Source: Auanema rhodensis
Taxonomy: Eukaryota > Nematoda > Chromadorea > Rhabditida > Rhabditidae
NCBI GenBank assembly: GCA_964057225.1
Contig: OZ059898.1
Span: forward strand, 12,487,767-12,551,766
DNA length: 64,000 nt
Direction of reading: 5' to 3'
Shown here: positions 39,966-52,616 of the stretch, piece after piece
Layout: every line of letters starts with the position of its first letter
Position numbering within the stretch: the first letter of the stretch is position 1
The notes under the pieces: generated by a model
The model's input: only the letters and a program-made list of their open reading frames with translations
Told to the model about the DNA's origin: nothing
Databases searched by the model: none
Made by a program: the position numbers and the translations under genes

Positions 39966-42900
39966 TTAGTAAATGTTTCGTGCTTAAATGGCTCAGTTAA
40001 CTATATGAGCTTATAATTCCTGAACAAATTAGCCCATATTCTTCAATGTTATCAAAATTTTATTTACATTTAGGCAATACCTTGCTATATCCTTTACTCT
40101 TAATTCAAGAAATATCATAAAAACTCTTATATGTCTATGCAACATGACTTAGTTTGGCTATTAAGAAATGAATCGGATGAGTGACTTAAAATGTTTGGAA
40201 CCAACAATTTGGACCAAACGACCAGATAATTTCAGGTTATAGCTTGCAGTCTGGTGAGCAATGTGGTGATTCTTCCTTCCTTAAAAGCCTATGACATACA
40301 TTTCTCAATTTAACTGATACCATCTGCTCATTTGCAAGGCTTTCACTTCTCAGTCTGACTACTCGTTCGCGCATTTGCCACCAGTTTTTAGTGGCCATAA
40401 CCGGAGAAAGAGTCAGATAGAACGAAAAACAGCCAGTAAGAGATAGAGATTTTATGTATGCAGATGTGAGACGCACAAAGAAAGAGAGACCGTAGCTCTT
40501 ACTGCCGATGCGGTCATACAGCAGCAGCATGTTCCATCATGACCTCTCCTCGTCATTTTCCCTCATTTACGTACACTTGCAGCAATTATATAATGAAAAT
40601 GACATGACATGACTCGCTGTCTGTCGTCTTCTGCTTCATATCGTCGACATGCTGTCCAGATCATCTTGGAAGACGTCGTCGACTACACGACGAAGAATAT
40701 GACGATGTCTGTTGCTTCAAATATGGACCACCATCTCTGCGTCATGTCATCATCCATTATTCCTTACTCACCCAGAGCCCATTGTCAAGCATATTTCAAT
40801 TATCTTAACTGTCTGAAACATGCTCGAACAGCTTTCCAAATGTATTACTGTAATTGAAGTACTACTAGAAGTTAACTGATGAACCTAGTGAGAAAGAATA
40901 TCAATTCAGCAATTGATGATCAATCTGAATCATGTTGTCAACAAGTTGATAAATCTCAAGATATAGCCAGATCATCCCGGTTTGTGATGCTTTCATCGGG
41001 CATTCCTGAATTGTCTCAGGTGAAAGAAGAAAAAATCATGGTCTGTTATTGTAATTTGTTGTAGATATTTGTATTTAAATTTGAATTTATTGAATATTTG
41101 CCACTTTTTGATGATTTCATAGCTATTTTCTGTGTTCTAGAGTACATAATACCGTAATCCTCATTGTGTTTTCCTATCTATTTATGACAACTAACGAAGA
41201 AGAACTCAAGTAAAAAGCGAAAACTGAATAAACGCAGGATTCTTTGACGTTTTCAGCATGTCAGCGTTGTGATCCTCATCGTCATTCCAGTACTACATTC
41301 TGTTTTCTATGTCTATTCGTACTGTTGTTTTCTGATAAATTGAAGAAGAGACAGGACGAGGGAATAGAGAAAGTAGAGGGGGGGGGGGGGTGGGGTTGAC
41401 GACAACGACGAAGAAGAAGAAGAAGAGAAGAATTCAAAGGCTGAGCAATGCCGTCTTCGTTCGTCTAAGAAGAAGAAAAAGAAGAAGAAGAAGGGATGCA
41501 AACGGAATAATTCATTCGAGACACAAATTAATAACCGACGGATAGCAAAATAGAAATGAATTATAGATGAGATACGGAGATGACATTGTGCGACGATCCG
41601 TCTACAAGCCTGTTAGGAGGATACCATGAAATAGCGATACTGACATACAAGTAAATGGCAAGCTAGATACGTTGATTTCAAAGTTAAAATAGAAAGCAAG
41701 TTGGTAGTGTGATACGTTATAAGGGATAAGCTGAAAACCTTTTTTGTTCTCTCTTTGAAATGACAAAGAAAAGAACAGAAAGATTTTTCTAAAAGACTCG
41801 ACTGACAGAGGGAAGAAGAAGAAAGGGAAGTATCAACTAGATAACATAACAGATTAATTTCTAAGTATTTTGTGTGAGGAAAAAAACATTGGAGCAGTTA
41901 AGCTCAGAATTTGTGTTAAAAATCCGATAACAAGATGTTTCGTGTTAGAAAAGATATACTAATAATGGATTTTTTTTAAGATGCTTTTCCTACGAAGAAA
42001 GCAGCAATTACAGCTTGACCTTACAGATTGAATCCATCTCTGCGAGTGAGATATACGAATCAGAGATATGCTAATTATATAGTATATATACTATACTATA
42101 TATACTATACTATATATATATATAATACTAATTTTCTATATGGACATACAGAATACTGATCTTCATGAAGGATATTGACGTTTAGGCAGATCACAACCGT
42201 TACGTGCAACTAGTGTGTCAGCTGAGAGCAGCATTGTAAGTTGCGATACTGAAGCCAGATGTATTCCTTCTATGCCTCAGGATTTTATTTCCCTTTTAAG
42301 CATGGTTTATGACTTACTGGATATCCTCGTAAACTTGTCATTTACTATTGATTTTACGAGACAAAATGAATGTTAACTTCAACTTTTAGTTCCACAGGAG
42401 AGGGCTCCTTCAATTTTCTTGCCGAAAATTCTAGTATTTTACCGATATGTCTGATAGATCTGACAATAAATGAAAGAAAAAAGTTATATGACAATTGAAT
42501 GATATAGTGAAACCAATGTGTGGAAATGTGAAATACATATGTTCCGCTGATATAAGCTTGGCTGACGTTCGACATGCTGACGTATGGTCACATTTGGCAT
42601 TAAACATACACAAACTTCTCTTTCTAAAACTTCTATTTTCAGTGGAAATTCACACCTAAAAAGCGTCTTTCAACCTGGAACTTCAGATTTTTTTTTGACC
42701 TCGACTATGAACCTCATCTCTACAAGAATGTACCGCCTTCCCTATTGTGCCTTCGAGCGTGTCCTTCTCTTTTCTTCTTCTACCTCGTGTTAACACTTCA
42801 AGACAATTCTTCCATCGTCCTGTCTTGTTTCTATACTTTAGGCCACTTTGATTTTGCGGAATTAGGTTCAGCGTATACGTGTGATAACAACTGATCTTAA

Positions 42901-42984
42901 TCTGATAATATTTAACCAAGTTTACCGTTTCGGAACAACGTAGATCGACAAACAACAGCAACAACAACAAGGCCTAAGCGACTA

Positions 42985-43010
42985 AGAAGAAGAAGAAGAA
43001 GAAGAAGAAG
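42985..43010. repeat. (GAA)n microsatellite
   Basis: About eight GAA trinucleotides in a row, just upstream of the acidic-protein gene. Confidence 0.9.
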
Positions 43011-43098
43011 ATCTATCTGTCTTCCAATTTGCTTTGATTGTGTGTGTATTGGGGTGCCTGATGATCATCACTATCATCAGTTAGATTACATATCATAA

Positions 43099-45414
43099 AT
43101 GCTATTCTATTTGATCTTCATTACTATATTCATCCATTCATATTCTCTCAATTGGAAAGCAGTAAATGTGGGTTTTTTTACGTTTTTTCTTTCTTTCTGA
43201 ACAGCGTACACTTCCAATCGCATTCCTATTCTGTTATTATAGTTTGAAATTTTTTTTCTACATTTTGTTCTCATCAACGTTTGTTGATTTTCAGTTAGAA
43301 AATCAGACTGTATACGAATTTGATTCCGAACATGCACCTCCAACAAACATATTACGTCTTCGTATTAATGTGACTCATGTAGAAACTGAGAAGTAATATT
43401 TTTTATTTTAGTTTTTTGATGTTTCGTTTTTTTTTCTAAAACAGGAAGAACTCTACCACATAACACGAAAAATATTTATTTTAAGAGCTCCAAATGATCC
43501 ATTGATTGTGTATATTGTTCGTTTACGTTGGAAAACACCTCATAGATGGAATGAAAATACGGATAATAAAACATATGATCTTATATGTGAGCTTCAAGAT
43601 CATCTACGTGAAAAGGTATTTCTATGTGTTAAATAGCATATTACCTAAAAGATTATCTTGATATCAGGGTGTGACCATCATTGATCGTTCGGTTTCGAGT
43701 GAAGTTAATGGACTTGATGAACGATTTTCACTTCCCTCTTCGCTTTTTTCGCTGATTTGCGCTGTTCGACCACGGAATGCTCGTTACGCCGCTAGCTGGA
43801 CGTTAGTTTTGCTGATGAAAATCAGTTTTACTAATGACTAAAAAAGATTAAGGAAAACGGCCTGAAAACGACGTTATTTCAGATATTCTAAATTAGTCAC
43901 AATTGACAGTTCTCAAAATGATGATGTCCAACAGACTACTGAAAGTTCCGTTGTTGACGACATTGACACTGACCGTGATGTTGATGATGACAGTGAATCA
44001 GCTGAGCATGATAGTAATCCATTAGCTGGTGTAACTATCATGAAACAACACATTGCCAATATTGACGATAGACAGTTTTTCACTTCTAATAGTAGTAATG
44101 AAACCGATACAGCGTCTGATGACAGCAAAAAAAGTCTCTTGGAGCTATTAAAAATGTCAAAACTTATTCTGATTGAAGATGGTCAACCGATTAGGTATGT
44201 GTTTCCTTGTTAAACCAGTTGAACTCTTCACATTACGTCATTTTTCAGATCGAGGCCAACAGGCTTGACAATTGAAGTGAAGCCAGACATTCCATTAGAT
44301 GGGCCACCATTTTTTTCACAGAAAATGCAACTTCAAATAGGAAAATCATCAGAGAACAGAGACATTACCGAACTATTGTTAAAGAACGATACTTCGATAG
44401 ATATGATGAATAGCTCTAGTAATAGTTCAGAAATCAGTGATGAGCAAACACAAAACAGTACCGTAAACTTGAATGGTGAAAGAAATAATTCATCGGAAGA
44501 AAAAAGTTCAGAAGAGGTATTTATAACTCAATTAGATGCTATAAAGACTGCCATGAACGCTACTAGTGCTGAAGTATTAGATGAACAGGGAAGCAATTCA
44601 AGCGAAGTTGTCAGTGTTCAACAAGAATTATTGAAGTCACCAGCTTTGGACTTATCAGATATAGCAGAAATCGCAGAAGCAGAAAATGTAACACAGTCTA
44701 CTGATTCTATTAATACGGATAATGCTACTGATGAAAATGAGCACATAGGACAAGATTCTGATGGAATGGATAATACTGGTTTCACGTTTGAAAGTAAAGA
44801 TATTGAGAATGAAGAGGACGACTCTGTAACGGGAATGCCTCTGAATCTCGAAGAAGAAGCAGGAGATCATGTTATCTATAACAGCTCAGAGAACATAGAA
44901 GATACACTTTTAGCCAACTCTACAAGCTCATCAGAAGATCATCAAGATGAAGTGAACGAAAAGGGCATGAATATTAGTGCTAGTACTGAAAATTTCGACG
45001 GTGGATCAGAAGATATCGCAGGACAAACTACAGAACAGATTGAAAATCCTGTCGATTCTATTGAGAGAACAACAACAGTTATAGGATTAGAGCAACGCCA
45101 ACAAATACAAAACAGAGATAAAGATATTCTTTTATCTGTTCCACGATCAGAACAGAAACAACTTTCTGGTGAAGAAATCCCAGAATTTCCAGAAAACACA
45201 GAAGACACAGAGGAAACAACAAAACAATCCACACAGGTATGCATCAAAGAACACTTCTCTCTTTTTCAAATATTTGTATTTGAAGGTGATAGCTGATTAT
45301 GATAATTTGGAATCGGAACTCCGTGCCGCCATCGGCGCTGATGAAGAAAATCTTGAGAGATTGAAGGAACTTTTCAGCGGAGGATTCCCTGAAGGACTTT
45401 TACGTGTTTTGTAA
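43099..45414 (+). CDS. Secreted or luminal acidic protein, unrecognised
   Basis: Exons 43099-43161, 43295-43378, 43445-43615, 43668-43801, 43883-44194, 44249-45236 and 45286-45414 give 626 residues. Exon 1 is a clear signal peptide (MLFYLIFITIFIHSYS) ending at a GTAAAT donor in phase 0. Residues about 20-150 look like a folded beta-rich domain (NILRLRINVTH, DPLIVYIVRLRWKTP). After that comes about 430 residues of Asp/Glu/Ser/Asn-rich sequence with many N-x-S/T sites, ending in a short amphipathic tail (NLERLKELFSGGFPEGLLRV). There is no membrane segment and no KDEL-type signal. The second exon must end at CAT|GTAGAA, because the later GAG-AA|GTAATA donor leads to a stop. I do not recognise the family; secretion or ER residence follows only from the signal peptide. 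The Btz-domain gene follows on the same strand. Confidence 0.72.
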
Positions 45415-45939
45415 AAAAAATGTATTATAACTATACTTGAAATCTATTATAACAGTATTCAAATAGAAATACTGATAATTAATTAATTGAATTTATTCTG
45501 AGAAAACCGACCGCACAGCACATGCATTCAAAAATAAAATAATTTTCATGTGCACCCACTTTACTATAATCTCACCGCTCATGGGATAAACCTGTTCAAT
45601 AAGCATGTAAAGGATACAAATTTGAATGAAATATGTATTTTTTGCTTTAATACTGTGATAAAATATTTTATATACATTGTATTTACTGTTTTTTGTTTTA
45701 TTTTTATTATTTTTCAAATTTTATTAACATACAGTAATATTTAAAAGGCGACCTCTGAATACAGCGTAGAGGCTAATTTAGTGCATGCTGTTTAGCAGCA
45801 GATGTGCAAACATAGCGTTCATTTTTAAAAAATTTGCCATATGCTTCGTATGACCTGGCTTTATATAATGATGTGTGATAATACATATCCTTTTTTAACT
45901 CTTAAAGTGTAGCTATTTCGATAATTATTATGTTTCAGA
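45415..45939 (+). other. Spacer between acidic-protein and Btz genes
   Basis: 525 bp of AT-rich DNA with an AATAAA near 45533 and no reading frame of note. It ends at a TATGTTTCAG acceptor that touches the next ATG. Confidence 0.6.
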
Positions 45940-47293
45940 ATGTCGGATTCTCGCAGAAAACGATCTCGTTCGAGATCGCCAAACCGATCTTCGGCGAAAA
46001 GCGGAGGTCCTGTTAATATGCTCGATCCTTCGGCTCTAGCTGCAATTACAGGTATATATTTAAGCATGTATTATACATACATAATTTTTAAATTTACAGC
46101 AAAACGCGAGAAAAGACCTAGACACGAAAATGTGAGTTTTATTTTTTTTATATCCCAAACTATCAATCCGCTTTTGTCCATTTTATATATTTGAACTATT
46201 TGGGACTTCTTCTAATATTCAGATTCCTTGTCGTGCTTTAAAATACGTGTGAATTGATTTATAGAGTTCTTCCAATCCAAACCATGACCGCGACAGAGGA
46301 TATCACAATGACCGGTTAGTTTCAATTTTTGTAAATTCTTATAGTTTAACATTTTGTAGAGGAAATGGACGAAATTACAATGGAGGACGATATGAAGGTA
46401 GAAAAAGTTTTCCTGAAAATAAAAATAGAAGGTAGTTTTCAAATTGTTATCCTTTTAACTAAATACTTTTCAGAGGAATTCGTAGTCGTCTCTCTTTTTC
46501 AAATGACCGCAGACGTGAAAACACAGAAGAGAAAAAGAATGGTTCTCTCTTTTGTTTATTTTTGTAAATTTATTTTTTGATTTTAGGCTCGTTCAGAGAT
46601 AATGAGCATAAGCCAGTACAAGTTTTAGTTGACCCTACTGCTGTACCTCGAGCTAGAGCCTTCTTTACTGTTGGGTTTTCTTTTTTTAAGAGTATTTTAA
46701 CAATCAATTTGCAGCATGACGACAGAGGTGGTAACGATGATCAATGGAGAGGTAAAAGCGCTTATGATCCAAGAATTGATTTTGGTCCTCGTCGTGATAG
46801 ACGTGGAGATACTTATGGCTACCGTCGCAATGATCACAGAGGAAGAAATGATAGAGATTGGAATAACAGAGACAGAGAATGGAGTAATAGAGACAGAGAT
46901 TATAACAGAGACAGAGTAACTTTTTGTTCTTTCAATTTGTAAAGTGTTTATTTCAAAATTTCAGAGCAGGAATAACCGGAGTCAAAGAGAACCTTCAAAG
47001 GCTGATGGAGTATGGACTCATGACTTGTTTGATTCGGTACTATCTAAACGAACTTTTGAAGAAATTCATGTGCTTGTAGGCTGAGAAGTCTGTGGAGGAA
47101 AAAAAAGAAGAGGAGGGCACTAAGCAAGAGGAAGACCGTGATCAAGATCAAGATCGACAAGATGCTGAATCTCATGACAGTGATACTCATGATAGTGATC
47201 ATGATGATGATGATGGTAAAGATGTAAGCTAATAATACGATTTATACGATCATATTTTGAGTTATAATATTTCAGGGTAACTCAGAGCATTAA
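45940..47293 (+). CDS. Btz/SELOR-domain (CASC3/Barentsz-like) protein
   Basis: Exons 45940-46051, 46100-46131, 46265-46314, 46360-46431, 46474-46541, 46587-46669, 46715-46915, 46965-47036, 47080-47223 and 47276-47293 give 283 residues with consistent phases. The N-terminus is RS-rich (SRRKRSRSRSP). The key evidence is two short motifs: DPTAVPRARAFFTHDDR at about 127-143 and GVWTHDLFDS at about 221-230. These match the two core motifs of Btz domains (P-R-x-x-x-FF-x-HD-x-R, and W-x-HD-x-F), which in CASC3/MLN51 wrap around eIF4A3 in the exon junction complex. Between them is an unusually long Arg/Asp/Asn-rich spacer of about 80 residues with repeats of NRDREW type. The C-terminus is acidic (Glu, then DSDTHDSDHDDDD). 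A nuclear RNA-binding role is inferred. THRAP3/BCLAF1-type SELOR proteins are an alternative, though this protein is much shorter. Confidence 0.78.
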
Positions 47294-50200
47294 TTTCTCC
47301 GATTAGTATGTTATTTTTATTCTTAATGATGATCTTTTGATGTACCATTCCCTAATAAGTTTTTGTTGTTTTCATAAATCTATTGGTTTGGATTTCCTCT
47401 GTTATATTTTTAACGTTTCACATCACTGGGTACTAACCAAGTATTATTTAAAAACTTTATTTCGACTAATTCTACGTATAAGCGACATCGACGCTTGATC
47501 TTTCTTCACAAATCCTGTAGTCCTAATGGCGACTTATGAGGTGGTTTACGTTATCCAGGATATTGTCTGTGTCGACGTCTAAAGTATTAATCATATTATC
47601 AAGTCTGATCATAAGATATTCTACTAGTAAGAAAACGATAAACTCACTTATGAAAAGCTTTTGTGGCTGAATTTTGCTGAACTGATTATCGACTAAACGG
47701 ACAGATTCCGTAAAAGCAGCGAAAGTTGTTGCGGCTACTCCTAATGGTTTAGATCTGCTCTGTAATTTACTTTAGTGAATTCCTGATCAAAGAATAGACA
47801 CAGATAGTTTCCTTGGTGATATCTGTTATTTCAACTCACTTTTTCTTGTTCTACGCAAGTTCTGAGGTGCTTGCTGTGCATAGCGTTACTCATAAAAGGA
47901 ATGGCGGACATCTAAACATTGGGAATTTACTTAAATTCATAAGTTCTCCACTGCCTCATTTCTGTCTTCAAGTTCAAGTTGATCATTTTGTCTCCAAAAT
48001 TGGATATTTAACAAAAGCATCGTATGATTTGCGCTCGTTTCATTTTTCTCGTTATTCTATCGAATTGAAGCGATAAATTGATCATGATCGCTCTTCGACA
48101 TGAACCCCTTTTTCAACTTTTTCTTCATGGCTGGTTATCGATGATGGACGAAAAAGACAATCAAATGTGACTTTCTTTCTTAGTGTAATATACATCTTCA
48201 GTTGTTGTTTTGTTCGTACTGTTTCTGATTTTACCTTCTTTGGGTCATCTCTTACATTCTTTCGAAACTTCGACAGCTCTTTGAAACAATTTTTTCGAAA
48301 ATATCAAAGATCAACCTTTAAAGAACTCGAAGCTCAGAAGTAAGTGTAGAGAAATAGGTTAGCGTGGATTAGAAAACTTACGATTTAAAAAAAGTAGTGA
48401 TTCAACAGGCTAGGTGCGCAGTAGCAACACGAATAGTTAGTTCACAGACTCCGAAACAGATAACGGATGTGGAGATCCAATCAGAGCAGATAGATTGAGC
48501 GATAGGTGAATATGCGGGTCGAGCAGAAGCTTCTAAAAATATTTTGATTATATATGCTCAGGATCCATGTTTTTTTCCGTGCAGAGCCGACTTATGCGAT
48601 TGCTATGTACGATCAGAATTCGGAAGCTTACCGGAAGACAGTTTTGCTGAATGTGGTGAGCTGTGTCTCTTTTCGAGGCTAACTAGCATAGTACGAAAAC
48701 ACGATATCCCATGCAGATGCGGGCGTTGGCCAGCTGAGTTTAATGGTAAAGGTACGACTGTTCGTTGTTACCCCCTTATATGGGCTGCGTCTGCTAGTGG
48801 GCGGGGCACTTAGGGTGGCCCTGTGGGTTCTCCCGTACCTTTGCTATTGGCCTGCGTGGCGTTGCTTGATAGTATAAACGATCAGAAGTCGTTCAATCAA
48901 TAGTTATTTCGTTATTGTCATGATGGGCTTCAACATGTTGAGTTATGATATACGACAAGCTTATTATAAGAAGAGATAGATGATATGATTCTAAACAAAG
49001 AAAAATCAATAAAAATTAGGCATGTCCGTATCAGAATTTCGCTTTGCCCTTCTTGTCTTCACAAGCTGGTAATTGAATACGGTGCAGAGATGAAAGATAT
49101 TGTTATAGCTAGCTCCTTCTTATCATCTATGTAATTCTTTATTCTTATAGGGTATTCTCGGTTTTTAAGTTAACATGTGTTCGTTGGAGATGAGAAGTCA
49201 TGTATGCATTCAATCAACATTTCTTTTCATTAATTGATATTCTCTTGATCTTATTGTGAAATTGATCATTTCATCTTACTCTTGGTTTTTCAAAGAGTGC
49301 AAAACGGACAGTACAGCGTACAATCATGCTATTGCTTGAATTGTTGTATGAAATTCTCCACAATCTGCGCAAGTCCTTATGAGAGTTATGCACCCTAGTT
49401 CCACTTCGACATCTCCCCTACTACAATCAAACACATAAATTTTCTTGTTTCAACTTCAGACATGTTTTCTTATTTACCCTCCTGATGACAGCCTACTCTC
49501 TTTGCGGGATTTATTATTTTGTCTAATGTTTCAACCATCATTCCATTATTTAGGTATTCCGTTAGTGTGATAGGGGCCTCTCATGGTTTCCATTAGCCAA
49601 CTTTACCAGGTTGTTTGTTATCCACTTGCTATTGCCAATAGTTTCCGAAACTGAACTGATAAATGTTGGCAGTGAAAACTTTTTTTCAAAATTTCTGTAG
49701 GCACGTCGTCACATTCTTTAACAAATCATACCAAGTTGTTTTTCTTTCTCCAAAATTTGAGCGAACTTTGCCCTTTCCCAGAGGGTCCAGCTGGTCAATG
49801 TTATGCCGAGAACATGTGATTTTTCTTAGAAAATATGTTTTATAAATCATTGATAAACCGGTTACAGTAACGCCGATGTCTTTGCGCTTCTTCGGAGTAC
49901 CGAAAAATGTGTTAAGTTCTACTAAAACATACGGTTATAACTTGATTGCTTAACTGTTCATTGCCTCGTCTAGTAATAATAAGAGAGGAACGGACGATCA
50001 TTGCTTTACGTTTTCTATTAGATATTTTATATACATATACGTAATTATATATGTAATATGTAATTGTTACAATGCTTCTTGTTTTCATTGGCTAGGACTG
50101 CAAACTTGAATCTGTGGGGATGATGATGAAGAAGAAGAAAATGAATAGACGCTAGAAGAAAAGGCAACATGAGCAATTTCAAACATCCCATTTCCATGTT

Positions 50201-51735
50201 TGAAACACTTCTCTCACTTCATTCTTTACATGTGCTTTAAATAGAACAAAGAAAACAAAAATTACTTCCATAACTCTAACCAGTAAGTATGGTGTGAAGT
50301 CTGTTTACTGAAGCATCAAGTAACATCAATAACAAACTTGTACATAGCCTAGACTAGACTAATAGATGTTTTACTCATTTTTCTGTCGGTAACCTTGTAG
50401 TTCTCGCTTTTTCTCGACTCTTGAGCCCGCGGTTTGGTAGGAATGTTTCTTGGAGGTTACATACCTTTATGATCTTGACGGCAGTTCATTCAATTTCCGC
50501 ATGCTTCACGTTGATAACATCTATTGGGTGCGTTTGGTTATCGATTACATCATCCTACGTACAAGAATCTGAACGATATTGTCTCAGAACTCTGATAAGA
50601 ACCATGAATTCTGATGAACGTTCTTTGCTGTTCACGTGTCTCCCACTAGAATAGTCGTAAGATGACCGCTTCTGATCGTCATAGCGCAAGTTTTTTTTGA
50701 AGAGAAACTTATCAATTCCATTGAGCTAATGTGAAGAAGTGGAAGAACTTCTGCACCTTACTAAGTATGTGAAAACATAACAACACGAAGATTAAGATGT
50801 ACTGTTGACAACCCAATTCACACCAAAACATTTGTGCACTATGGGAGCAATAGCCATTGACTTCATAGGTATTTCGAAAATTATTCCCTTTTTTCGATTT
50901 GTCTCTCACTTTAGCTTGCTATATCACTTTTTTTCTTTATTTCTCTATTAATATAGTTGATCATTCGGTATATGCCTATTACTTCATCATCTCTATCTTT
51001 CTGCCTCTCCACCTGTACCAAGCGAACTTGGTGGAAGATGATGAATTGGCGATGGGTTTACGATGGTCTACGTGAGTCCTGTGGGATATCCCCTCTCTAG
51101 AGTAGGCTAGTTTCGTGATCACATGGTGTGGTTGACGTTTACGGTTATGTCCCTTCCTGATATGCATGATAGGCTATTATGACCTGAAACAGATGGTTCT
51201 AGGCGATGTCATCTACGGAAATCTTGGTGGACCCTCCTGATTGAGATATCGCCTCTCAGCAAGTATTCGTTCTCGTTGGGGAGTCATCAATGATCACAAG
51301 ATAACGTTGTCAAGAATAATTATAAAACATTGCATTTATAAAAGTAAAACATTGAGATCATCTAGGGGATTTCTAAAGTCAGGTCTAAATAATTAGTATG
51401 TGGGCTGTAAATCTTAATAAAAACCTTGAAGTTATTGTGAAAGCTGACTTTTAGAGTTTGTATTTTTAATTTTCAATTCTTTGAATGTGATTTCGAACAC
51501 TTGAAGAACAGCAGCAGAGAAGGAACAGATGAAAAGATTCATTAAGGCACTTCCTTGATACAATGAAAAGATAATCGGCGAAACTTTTCTTTGGTTAGAA
51601 ATCTAAAAAGAACTTTACATTTATATTTGTAATCGAATTCAAAAAATCAGTAATTATGATGAGATATTGATAGGAAAACGTTTTTTTCTTTTTTATTTTC
51701 TCGAAAAAGTACATGTTTCAAATTTCAGAACAACG
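47294..51735. other. Gene-poor stretch before the acetyltransferase
   Basis: 4.4 kb read on both strands. Frames are short and do not pair with splice sites. It contains a GC-box/CCAAT/TATA cluster at 48799-48878 and a few GC-richer patches (48560-48870, 50400-50650). The last 60 bases lead into a TTTCAG acceptor at 51728 just before the acetyltransferase start. Confidence 0.5.
48799..48878 (+). promoter_or_regulatory. GC-box, inverted CCAAT and TATA-like cluster
   Basis: GGGCGGGGC at 48799-48807, ATTGG at 48846-48850 and TATAAA at 48873-48878 occur in the order and spacing of a classical RNA polymerase II core promoter pointing right. The block is clearly more GC-rich than its surroundings. 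No gene follows within 2.8 kb except the acetyltransferase. Confidence 0.35.
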
Positions 51736-52432
51736 ATGTCTGTTCGCAAGGCAACTGAAGCTGATGCTCCTATTATCATGGGAATGATAAGAGTAAACTC
51801 TGTTTTTTTAAAAATCCTCAGTTCAAAGGATTAATATTTAGGAATTAGCTGACTTTGAGAAAATGCCAGAGTGTGTTGAAATTACTGAAGAGAAGCTTTC
51901 TATTGACTTGAAGAACGAAGCTTGTTGTGGACTTTTGGCCTTTGATGGTGAAGTTCCAGCTGGAATGGTTCTTTATTACTATGCTTACTCAACTTGGCAG
52001 GGCCAGGTTAGTTGTGCTAGTCAAACGACAATTGTAAAACAATTAATATACCTTTAAAGTACATTCACATGGAAGATCTGTATGTCAAACAAGATTTCCG
52101 TAGAAAAGGATTCGGAAACCGTCTTTGGATTGAACTTGGCAAGGTAAATGAATGATGGTTTCATTGATTTTCATAGAAATTTTATATTTAAGATAGCAAA
52201 AGAGCGAGGATGCAAGAGATTGCAATGGAACGTTCTCAACTGGAACAAATCAGCCATTGAATTTTACAAAACGGTATTGCTTCTCATTACTCAAATAGCG
52301 TTTCACATATACCATTACCTATTATAGGCACCAGTTATTGATCTTACAACATCAGAAGGATGGTTAACTTATCGTTTAGATGACAAAGGAATTGCCCATT
52401 TGGCTGACAGAAATACACCTGCTTCTGCATGA
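51736..52432 (+). CDS. GNAT N-acetyltransferase, spermidine/thialysine type
   Basis: Exons 51736-51792, 51842-52006, 52060-52143, 52193-52273 and 52328-52432 give 163 residues, close to the 160-170 usual for SSAT-like enzymes. The acetyl-CoA motif R/Q-x-x-G-x-G/A is R88-R-K-G91-F-G93. The strand before it (HMEDLYV) carries E79, matching the substrate-side Glu of SSAT. Y127 in NKSAIEFYK matches the catalytic Tyr, and the C-terminal SEGWLTYRLD is also shared. The enzyme would move acetyl groups from acetyl-CoA to a small primary amine. In C. elegans the known close relative (D2023.4) prefers thialysine, so polyamine catabolism is not certain. It is expected to be cytosolic. The start follows a TTTCAG acceptor, so trans-splicing is likely. 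Convergent with TMTC. Confidence 0.95.
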
Positions 52433-52482
52433 TTTGTATTTTGAATTTGTGTTTACTATAGGTTTTGTTCTTATGTTCAAAG

Positions 52483-52488
52483 AATAAA
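52483..52488 (+). terminator. Poly(A) signal of the acetyltransferase
   Basis: AATAAA 51 bases after the TGA at 52430-52432. Confidence 0.75.
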
Positions 52489-52528
52489 TAATGACAGAAA
52501 TGTAATGTTAAACACAAAAAAATGAGGA

Positions 52529-52534
52529 TTTATT
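52529..52534 (-). terminator. Poly(A) signal of TMTC
   Basis: AATAAA on the minus strand, 82 bases after the TMTC stop, and only 40 bases from the opposing signal. Confidence 0.7.
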
Positions 52535-52616
52535 TGGAAAATTCTATTATTTCTATAGATAATCTGATAAAGGTGACCCGTTGGACGAACATAACCGTAG
52601 ATGCTTGAGGCGCTAG

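Larger units (their letters stand above)
38786..43098. other. Region upstream of the LIM-homeobox gene, no gene recognised
   Basis: Divergent interval between the LIM-homeobox gene (-) and the acidic-protein gene (+). It contains a GC-box/CCAAT block at 39091, a perfect 16-bp palindrome at 39950, a poly-G run and GAA/TTC trinucleotide stretches near 41379-41500, an AT-rich palindromic stretch near 42080-42125 and a (GAA)n at 42985. Open frames on both strands look like chance. Confidence 0.5.

Noticed and set aside
42683-42970. Minus-strand frame with a signal-like start (MLLLLLFVDLRC)
   Set aside because: The Leu run comes from a CAA/TTG repeat. A donor follows, but I found no phase-compatible next exon to the left.
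43166-43396. Longer open frame starting MWVFLRFFFLS as the start of the acidic-protein gene
   Set aside because: The exon at 43099-43161 gives a better signal peptide, has a GTAAAT donor and joins in phase to the strong TTTTCAG acceptor at 43294; the MWVF frame reads through that intron.
44655-45247. Minus-strand frames of 71 and 101 codons
   Set aside because: Shadows of the long acidic exon 44249-45236, whose GAA/GAT/TCA codons keep the opposite strand open.
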